Assembly (NCBI GenBank): GCA_016223005.1 | Contig: JACRPW010000043.1 | Location: 1 to 46,703, forward strand | DNA from: Deltaproteobacteria bacterium | Lineage (GTDB): Bacteria > Desulfobacterota > GWC2-55-46 > UBA9637 > GWC2-42-11 | Reading direction: 5' to 3' | Length of the DNA stretch: 46,703 nt | Part shown: positions 41,861 to 46,703 of the stretch, one piece after another | Layout: each line of letters opens with the position of its first letter | Numbering within the stretch: the stretch's first letter is position 1 | Notes under the pieces: generated by a model | Databases searched by the model: none | What the model was told of the DNA's origin: nothing | Seen by the model: only the letters and a program-made list of their open reading frames with translations | Made by a program: the position numbers and the translations under genes

Positions 41861-42796
41861 TTATGAGGCAACATAGCAATAAGAAAAGGCAGGGTCCAAT
41901 ACCATTTCCCGAATAGTGTCTTTATAGGATGTTGCGGCAGGTATTTCTTCAGCAAATGTCCAACTTGAAGGGCTTTCAATAACCTTTCTTACAAGTTTCT
42001 GATTTAAACAATGTCCTGATCTTTCTGCAATAATGTGTCCTCTTATTGTTGCTCCAAGAAGAGAGATGTCACCCATACAGTCAAGGATCTTATGTCTTAC
42101 GAATTCGTCCGGAAACCGCATGCAATCTCTGTTAATAATCTTTGTGTCATCTATGACAATTGCATTTTCAAGAGAGCCGCCTGCCACCAGCCCCTGAGAT
42201 CTAAGCCATTCAACCTCTTTTAAAAATCCAAATGTTCTTGCCCCGCATAGTTCATCTTTAAAAGATGTTTCAGAGTAAACGGTTGAAAGAGATTGATTTT
42301 TCAAGAATGGATGGTCAAAACTTATAGAGTATGTTATTTTAAAATCCCTTGCAGGCAGCATCAACGCCACCTTTCTGCCATCCCTGACCTTTATAGGTCT
42401 CTTTATAACGATAATCTTTTTTATCTTTTTCTGGGTTTCAATGCCTGCTGTCTGTATTAACTCCACAAAAGGCAATGCACTTCCATCCATTATAGGTATT
42501 TCACAGGAATCAACCTCAACAACTGCATTGTCTATTTCAAGACCATAAAATGCAGCGAGAAGATGTTCTACAGTTCCTAATGTGATGCCCTCTAATCCAA
42601 GTGTTGTTGCAAGCCGGGTGTCAACAACATTTTTTGAGCATGCCTTAATAACAACACCACCGCTGACATCCGTTCTTATAAATGTTATGCCGCTATTTTC
42701 ATCAGCAGGTAATATCCTGACATTGACTTTTTTGCCGCTGTGAAGTCCAATGCCGTTAAAACTTACGCTGTTTTTTAATGTCTTTTGTTTTGCCAT
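41861..42796 (-). CDS. lpxC: UDP-3-O-acyl-N-acetylglucosamine deacetylase LpxC
   Basis: Zinc-dependent committed step of lipid A synthesis, which shows the organism makes LPS. 311 residues: SFNGIGLHSGKKVNV near the N-terminus, GTVEHLLAAFYGLEIDNA with the catalytic Glu and a zinc His, HKILDCMGDISLLG with the other zinc ligands His and Asp, and SGHCLNQKLV with the catalytic His. Length is normal. It is the first gene of the lpxC-lpdA-lysC run, with a 148-base gap to lpdA that shows no gene. Confidence 0.93.
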   Translation of the reverse strand: MAKQKTLKNSVSFNGIGLHSGKKVNVRILPADENSGITFIRTDVSGGVVIKACSKNVVDTRLATTLGLEGITLGTVEHLLAAFYGLEIDNAVVEVDSCEIPIMDGSALPFVELIQTAGIETQKKIKKIIVIKRPIKVRDGRKVALMLPARDFKITYSISFDHPFLKNQSLSTVYSETSFKDELCGARTFGFLKEVEWLRSQGLVAGGSLENAIVIDDTKIINRDCMRFPDEFVRHKILDCMGDISLLGATIRGHIIAERSGHCLNQKLVRKVIESPSSWTFAEEIPAATSYKDTIREMVLDPAFSYCYVAS

Positions 42797-42995
42797 ATTA
42801 TCATTAAAATTGGTTTACAAGATAAAGGGTAAGCAAATAATATGCCATGTGCATAAATTTAAAATTATCAAGCAAATACAATTAGATGCAAGCTTTCGTC
42901 CGGGTTAAAAAGGGATAGGGGGTGTATTTAAAATACAACCCATTAGATATTCATTCTCTTTTTTGATACGCTTGTAAAAATTTTTTAAAAATCTC

Positions 42996-43040
42996 TTGAC
43001 ATCATTATTGTAATATACTATATACGCACATGCGTATATA
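42996..43040 (+). promoter_or_regulatory. Promoter and palindromic operator of the first arsR-like gene
   Basis: TTGACA (42996-43001), 17-base spacer, TATATA (43019-43024). A perfect 10-base inverted repeat, TATATACGCA (43019-43028) and TGCGTATATA (43031-43040) around CA, covers the -10 and start point. That is the expected site for autorepression by the ArsR-like protein. An ATG at 43030 lies inside the operator and upstream of the likely transcript start. Confidence 0.8.
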
Positions 43041-43047
43041 CAAATCT

Positions 43048-43383
43048 ATGGAAAAGGTCATACAGATATATAAAGCCCTGTCTGATGGAACAAGAATAAG
43101 GATAGTAAATATCCTTCAGGGTAAAAGGCTGTGTGTTAACCGTATAGCAGAGGTCCTTGGGATTCAGCAGGCTAAAATATCCCGCCATCTATTTTATCTT
43201 AAAAATGTGGGTTTGGTTAATAGTGAAAAAGACGGGCTTCGGGTTTACTATACACTGCCAGATGATGGATTATGCCAACCAGTAATAAAATGTCTTAAAG
43301 AATTAAGAAAAGATGTCATAGAACTGGATGAGGATATAAAAAGACTAAACAAAGAGAAGTCGCGCGAAGAGTCGTGCTGTTAA
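43048..43383 (+). CDS. ArsR-family transcriptional regulator 1
   Basis: 111 residues from ATG 43048; the upstream ATG 43030 lies inside the operator and is unlikely to be transcribed. Winged-helix motif LCVNRIAEVLGIQQAKISRHLFYLKNVGLV with the wing DGLRVYYTL. The canonical ArsR metalloid motif ELCVCDL appears as RLCVNRI, so Cys29 remains while the second Cys is Asn31. The protein ends in a Cys-Cys pair (ESCC). It may sense a metalloid with C-terminal thiols, or another signal. It is followed by the torD-like gene 48 bases downstream and shares much sequence with the second ArsR-like protein, suggesting duplication. Confidence 0.88.
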   Translation: MEKVIQIYKALSDGTRIRIVNILQGKRLCVNRIAEVLGIQQAKISRHLFYLKNVGLVNSEKDGLRVYYTLPDDGLCQPVIKCLKELRKDVIELDEDIKRLNKEKSREESCC

Positions 43384-43431
43384 AATTTTTCAAGGCTAAA
43401 GCCTTGAGGGACATAAATCATAGGAGAATTC

Positions 43432-44112
43432 ATGCCTGAAGTTATTGAGAAATCTGACCCGTCAACTATCGCAAAAAGCAGAGCAGGTGTTTATCATCTT
43501 ATTTCAAAGTTTTATTTGAAAGAGGTTTCTCCTGAATTTTTGGCTGTCCTCAAGAAAAAAGAGATGCTGGAATTATTAAATGGTCTTGACGTTGATTTTG
43601 GCAAGGTTCTTTCTAATTTCTCTGACGAGACAAAATTTCTGGATGAACTTGCAACAGAATATGCGGCTCTCTTTATTGTCGGAGGCGGCATTCCGCCTTA
43701 TGAATCAGCGCGTTTGAAAGGGATGTTATGTCAGGAGCCTGAGGCGCAGGTAAGGGCGTTTTATAAAAGATGCGGTCTAACTGTAAAAGATGAAAACAAA
43801 ATATTTTCTGACCATCTTGGTATGGAATTGGAGTTTATGGGTTATCTTGCGGATAAAGAGGCAGAGGCATGGAAAAACAATGATGAAAAGACCGCCGGGG
43901 AGTGGAGCGGCTTGCAAAAAGAATTTTTTACAGAACATCTGGATAAATGGGCATTTGCCTTTTTAAAGGATATGGCTCTATGCGCCTTTCATCCGTTTTA
44001 TAAAGAGGCGGCTAAACTTACAAGATGTTTTCTGGAACTGGAAAAGGAAGACCTGATTGACAGCAAGCAAAATAGGATAGAGTCTGCGGACAAAATATCC
44101 TTGACAACATGA
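43432..44112 (+). CDS. TorD/DmsD-family molybdoenzyme chaperone
   Basis: 226 residues, all-helical. RAGVYHLISKFYLKEVSPEFLAVLKKKEML near the start, the ATEYAALFIVGGGIPPYESARL segment (the Y-x-x-LF...PYESxY-like motif of TorD proteins), and DHLGMELEFMGYLADKEAEAW with HPFYKEAAKLTRCFL near the end. Such chaperones bind the Tat signal and insert the molybdopterin cofactor into DMSO-reductase-type enzymes. Sandwiched between two arsR-like genes, with a polyferredoxin and a multihaem cytochrome behind, it predicts a molybdoenzyme catalytic subunit beyond the window edge. Confidence 0.87.
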   Translation: MPEVIEKSDPSTIAKSRAGVYHLISKFYLKEVSPEFLAVLKKKEMLELLNGLDVDFGKVLSNFSDETKFLDELATEYAALFIVGGGIPPYESARLKGMLCQEPEAQVRAFYKRCGLTVKDENKIFSDHLGMELEFMGYLADKEAEAWKNNDEKTAGEWSGLQKEFFTEHLDKWAFAFLKDMALCAFHPFYKEAAKLTRCFLELEKEDLIDSKQNRIESADKISLTT

Positions 44113-44129
44113 TAAAAAATATTTATATA
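44101..44129 (+). promoter_or_regulatory. Promoter of the second arsR-like gene, inside the 3' end of the torD-like gene
   Basis: TTGACA (44101-44106), 17-base spacer, TATATA (44124-44129). Downstream, TATATC ... GATATA arms about 16 bases apart frame the region before the ATG at 44153, a weaker palindrome than that of the first operator but sharing ATATNCGCAT. Confidence 0.6.
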
Positions 44130-44152
44130 TCCATATCCGCATAAACAGATAT

Positions 44153-44557
44153 ATGAAAAAGATTACTAAAATATATCAGGCGCTTTCAGACGAGACAAGA
44201 CTAAGGATATTAAACCTGCTGCACGAAGGCGAACTATGCGTATGCCATATTATGGATGTTTTGGAAACAGGTCAATCAAAAATATCAAGACATCTTACAT
44301 ATCTTAAAAATGCGGGGCTTGTTCATAATAGAAGAAACGGGCTTTGGGTTTACTATTCATTATCAAAGGATAAATCTTATATACCTCTCTTAAAATGTCT
44401 GAAAGAATTGAGGGTGAGTGTAAGGCAGTTAAAAAACGATAGTGAAAGGATGCTCAAGAAAAAGGACGAGGCTTCTTTATTAGGTATGACTATAGATACG
44501 AAATGTTGTAATACTTCCAAAACAGAAAAGAATAGCAGAACAGAGTGTAAATGTTAG
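44153..44557 (+). CDS. ArsR-family transcriptional regulator 2 with intact Cys pair
   Basis: 134 residues. ELCVCHIMDVLETGQSKISRHLTYLKNAGLV is the winged-helix recognition region; ELCVC (Cys29, Cys31) keeps both thiols of the arsenite-binding ELCVCDL motif. The extended C-terminus adds DTKCCNTSK and TECKC, four more cysteines. This favours a thiophilic metalloid or metal signal such as As(III), though this is inferred. It follows its own promoter inside the torD-like gene and is a paralogue of the first ArsR-like protein. Confidence 0.88.
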   Translation: MKKITKIYQALSDETRLRILNLLHEGELCVCHIMDVLETGQSKISRHLTYLKNAGLVHNRRNGLWVYYSLSKDKSYIPLLKCLKELRVSVRQLKNDSERMLKKKDEASLLGMTIDTKCCNTSKTEKNSRTECKC

Positions 44558-44589
44558 TTTACTAAACAGGAATATTTTCCTGATTGATA

Positions 44590-44677
44590 GGTTTGTAAAG
44601 AGTCAAAAAAGCAGTTTGCATTTTTAATTATTATACCTTTTTAACAAATGTAATTTTTAAAGACTTTTTACAAAACC
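44590..44677. repeat. 88-bp inverted repeat between arsR-like 2 and polyferredoxin genes
   Basis: Left arm GGTTTGTAAAGAGTC (44590-44604) and right arm GACTTTTTACAAAACC (44662-44677) are complementary with small mismatches. A short CAGGAA/TTCCTG stem lies just before it (44570s). May be a regulatory hairpin or a short mobile element; no T-run terminator was seen. Confidence 0.5.
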
Positions 44678-44681
44678 GTCA

Positions 44682-45962
44682 ATGATAAATTTTACACCTG
44701 ATAGATGCCAATCATGGCTTTACAAAAAGGCTGACTGCCGTTTGTGTGTTGAAGCCTGTCCTGTTGAGGGTTGCATAAGTTTTAAAGACTCTCAACTGAT
44801 TGTTAAGGCAGAAGAATGTGTCGGTTGCGGCGTATGCACAACTGTCTGTCCCACAAGCGCCCTGGAAATGGAAGGGTTAACTGACAGAGAACTCTTAAGC
44901 AGGCTTATGGCAGCACTGCCTGAAAACACTACCAGTATTACCCCTCAACCCGCAATCCGAAATCCGCAATCCGAAATTTTCTTAACTATTGGCTGTTCCC
45001 TTGGTTCAAAGGATTCTAAATCTGCAATCTGCAATCTGCAATCTGCAATCTTCATCAATCTTCCCTGTCTTGCTATATTAAAAGAATCACATCTCATATC
45101 TTTAGTCCTTTCAGGCACGCGGAATATTTACCTTGACTTAACCCGATGTGGTGACTGTTCATTCAAACACGGCAGAAAGACTATTGAAAAGACCATGTCT
45201 TATGCCTCAAGTCTTTTGGGGGCGATGGGGTATGAAGATAGACTTCAGACTTCAGACTTCAGACTTCAGACACCAGACCAAAATCAAAACAAGAAGTCAA
45301 TCCTATCATTCAGAAAAAACAAAAAAAATAACATAAAAACCATAACCCCTGAACCTGAATATTCAAGGAGGGAACTCCTGCACTTTTTCAGGGAAAAGGC
45401 TGTAGAAAAGGCGGTAGAGAGGGTTGTGGGTAAGACTAATAGAAAGAAAGGGGGTGGGAAGAAAGCAGGTGATGTTCCAGAGAGAAGGGAAATCCTTCTT
45501 GAGATATTAGGTAAAGAAAAAAACATTGTTCAATCTAATCAGATTAAAGATGGCAGTTTTCCTGTTCATAGTATAAGGATAGATGATGACTGCACATTGT
45601 GCAATGACTGCAATCTTTTCTGTCCAACAGGGGCATTAGCAAAAGTTGAGCAAAAAGCGGAAACAGATGATGAAACAGGAGAGGTAAGGCTCGATTTTAA
45701 TATGTCGCTTTGCATGGGCTGTGAACAGTGCGCAGAACTCTGCCCTGAAGATGCAATGAGCCTTGTAAAGGATATAAATCTATCTGATTTTGCGTCAGGC
45801 AGTGTCCAAACCCTGTTTAGCAAAGTCAGCAAAAAATGTCCTTCCTGCAACAGGGTGTTTTATCCAGAAGACGGTATGGAAGGATGCCTCATCTGCAAGA
45901 AAAGAAAAGATAGTGATGATATGTTTTTTAACGCAATTTTCAGTCAGCAAGATATGCAGTGA
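44682..45962 (+). CDS. Polyferredoxin-like 4Fe-4S protein interrupted by heptanucleotide repeats
   Basis: 426 residues. N-terminal ferredoxin half: Cys19/22/26 (CRLCVEACP) and CVGCGVCTTVCP (Cys46-56). C-terminal half: CTLCNDCNLFCP and CMGCEQCAELCP, then CPSC ... CLIC, a possible zinc-ribbon or rubredoxin-like pair. This could carry about four clusters and act as an electron-transfer subunit or a NapF/MauM-like maturation protein. Three 7-base tandem tracts are translated within it (RNPQSEI, SAICNLQSAI, RLQTSDFRLQT), in the linker between ferredoxin halves, which probably is flexible. The start at 44682 has no clear Shine-Dalgarno. It precedes the multihaem cytochrome gene. Confidence 0.72.
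   Translation: MINFTPDRCQSWLYKKADCRLCVEACPVEGCISFKDSQLIVKAEECVGCGVCTTVCPTSALEMEGLTDRELLSRLMAALPENTTSITPQPAIRNPQSEIFLTIGCSLGSKDSKSAICNLQSAIFINLPCLAILKESHLISLVLSGTRNIYLDLTRCGDCSFKHGRKTIEKTMSYASSLLGAMGYEDRLQTSDFRLQTPDQNQNKKSILSFRKNKKNNIKTITPEPEYSRRELLHFFREKAVEKAVERVVGKTNRKKGGGKKAGDVPERREILLEILGKEKNIVQSNQIKDGSFPVHSIRIDDDCTLCNDCNLFCPTGALAKVEQKAETDDETGEVRLDFNMSLCMGCEQCAELCPEDAMSLVKDINLSDFASGSVQTLFSKVSKKCPSCNRVFYPEDGMEGCLICKKRKDSDDMFFNAIFSQQDMQ
44951..44978. repeat. Heptanucleotide tract a in the polyferredoxin gene
   Basis: CGCAATC CGAAATC CGCAATC CGAAAT: four degenerate 7-mers, in frame with the polyferredoxin-like protein and read as AIRNPQSEI. Confidence 0.75.
45018..45052. repeat. Heptanucleotide tract b in the polyferredoxin gene
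   Basis: Exact tandem 7-mers AATCTGC repeated four times, then AATCTT. Translated as KSAICNLQSAIF. Confidence 0.8.
45241..45279. repeat. Heptanucleotide tract c in the polyferredoxin gene
   Basis: GACTTCA repeated four times, then GACACCA. Translated as RLQTSDFRLQTPD. Confidence 0.8.
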
Positions 45963-45984
45963 TTTTTTAAAAACCAGCAAGTTC

Positions 45985-46063
45985 GTCATTCCCCGGTTTA
46001 TCCGGGGAATCCAGTGTTCTTTAAAATCAAAGACTTCTGGATTCCCGCCTTCGCGGGAATGAC
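45985..46063. repeat. Long inverted-repeat element (GTCATTCC ... GGAATGAC)
   Basis: Left arm starts GTCATTCCCCGG and ends GGAATCCAG; right arm starts CTGGATTCCCGC and ends CGGGAATGAC, separated by a 20-base A/T-rich loop. Each arm is itself a hairpin. Elements of this TGGATTCCCGC..GCGGGAATGAC type are widespread dispersed repeats in many Proteobacteria and relatives. It lies between polyferredoxin and cytochrome genes. Confidence 0.8.
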
Positions 46064-46125
46064 AGAGAAACAGTATTTTTCAAAGGTTTCTATGCAGTAA
46101 ATTAAAAAAAGGAGGATTATATTAG

Positions 46126-46703
46126 ATGAAGAGATTTTTGATTTCAATTTTTGCAGTAATTACACTTTTTGCAGCAAAAGAGGTTCTTGCAGCAGCAGGG
46201 GCTTATGAGGGCTACAAGAAATGCGGAGGATGTCATAAGAGCCAGAAAGACGCATGGTTAGAGACAAAACATGCCAAGGCAATGCACTCACTGAAACCAG
46301 GGGAGCGCAAGGAAGAAAAGAAGAAAGCAAAACTGGACCCTGAAAAGGACTATACTCAGGAGAAAGATTGTCTTACCTGTCATACAACAGGGTTTGGCGA
46401 AAGGGGTGGTTATAAGGCAAGTATGTCTGGAAAAGATGCAGAGTATTTTGGAAATATAGGCTGTGAATCATGTCATGGGGCAGGCAGTGTTTATAGAAAA
46501 GACCACAGCGATGCAGGGAAGGCATTTAAGGCATCCCAAAAACCCAGCCCAAGGCAAAAACTGGTTGATAATGGGCAGAATTTTGACTATGAAGCAGCCT
46601 GTAAAAAATGTCATATGAATTTTGAAGGTCAGCCGGGCGCAAAGGAGCCGTTTACCCCATTCACGCCAAAAGTGGATGCAAAATATAAATTTGACTTTGA
46701 AAA
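46126..46703 (+). CDS. Multihaem c-type cytochrome, c554-like (3' end beyond window)
   Basis: AGGAGG at 46111-46116 precedes the ATG at 46126. The frame is open to the window end (192 complete codons). Signal peptide KRFLISIFAVITLFAAKEVLA, then four haem sites: CGGCH, CLTCH, CESCH and CKKCH. The spacing, with GYKKCGGCHKSQKDAWLETKHAKAM and IGCESCHGAG, matches the cytochrome c554 family, periplasmic tetrahaem carriers that couple to hydroxylamine oxidoreductase or other multihaem enzymes. Here, next to TorD-like and polyferredoxin genes, it may pass electrons to or from a molybdoenzyme. Further haem sites may follow. Confidence 0.85.
   Translation, partial: MKRFLISIFAVITLFAAKEVLAAAGAYEGYKKCGGCHKSQKDAWLETKHAKAMHSLKPGERKEEKKKAKLDPEKDYTQEKDCLTCHTTGFGERGGYKASMSGKDAEYFGNIGCESCHGAGSVYRKDHSDAGKAFKASQKPSPRQKLVDNGQNFDYEAACKKCHMNFEGQPGAKEPFTPFTPKVDAKYKFDFE

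Noticed and set aside
44153-44557. Canonical ars detoxification operon
   Set aside because: No arsB, arsC, acr3 or arsA gene is present; the neighbours are electron-transfer and chaperone genes.
44951-45279. Regular short repeats considered as a CRISPR array
   Set aside because: Units are 7 bases with no spacers, lie within an open reading frame, and no cas genes are nearby.

Overview
The window reads as an AT-rich chromosomal segment from a Gram-negative bacterium. Evidence is lpxC, an AsmA-type envelope protein, many Sec signal peptides and lipoboxes, periplasmic c-type cytochromes and no plasmid or phage backbone. Gene content (DUF1015, creatininase-like protein, HD-GYP, TorD, multihaem cytochromes, MtaB beside rnc) and AT-rich codon use fit an anaerobic or facultative respirer near Nitrospirota/Desulfobacterota. 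That placement is inference; no rRNA or tRNA gene was seen.

Layout. 1-6.9 kb: the tail of a DUF4143 ATPase, then a leftward run oppD-like ATPase / truncated radical SAM / rnc / mtaB / gph / DUF2914 / creatininase-like. 6.9-7.4 kb: a small scar with an integrase remnant and a tiny lipoprotein gene. 7.4-13.1 kb: leftward operon asmA-like > endoQ-like > cobM > vanZ-like. 13.2-18.2 kb: a DUF2064 transferase, a nucleotidyltransferase-phosphomannomutase fusion, a monohaem cytochrome, queF and a tiny basic protein. 18.4-23.8 kb: rightward mutL, miaA, two envelope proteins, pgsA, ydcF-like. 23.7-27.1 kb: leftward UPF0173 hydrolase, HD-GYP protein and an orphan LivK-like lipoprotein. 27.4-30.1 kb: rightward respiratory pair, a c-type cytochrome plus a divergent nitrous-oxide-reductase-like copper protein. 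30.2-36.2 kb: leftward modABC (modA broken), M48-TPR protease, methyltransferase, DUF1015. 36.4-39.2 kb: rightward GAF-degenerate GGDEF, suhB-like, two small membrane proteins. 39.2-42.8 kb: leftward lpxC, lpdA (broken), lysC. 43.0-46.7 kb: rightward arsR-like / torD-like / arsR-like / polyferredoxin / multihaem cytochrome cut by the window end.

The strongest candidates for new biology are these. (i) The NosZ-like protein keeps the NosZ architecture but appears to have Glu at one CuZ histidine and Met at the CuA histidine, and is paired with a dedicated cytochrome. (ii) The ArsR-TorD-ArsR-ferredoxin-cytochrome block looks like the accessory front of a molybdoenzyme respiratory locus that continues past the window. 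(iii) Several small repeat families occur: a foldback MITE that now supplies the miaA start codon, a 20-bp motif occurring three times exactly, and heptanucleotide tandem repeats read through inside proteins. (iv) At least two genes (modA, lpdA) carry internal frame-breaking deletions of similar kind, either real decay or assembly damage.
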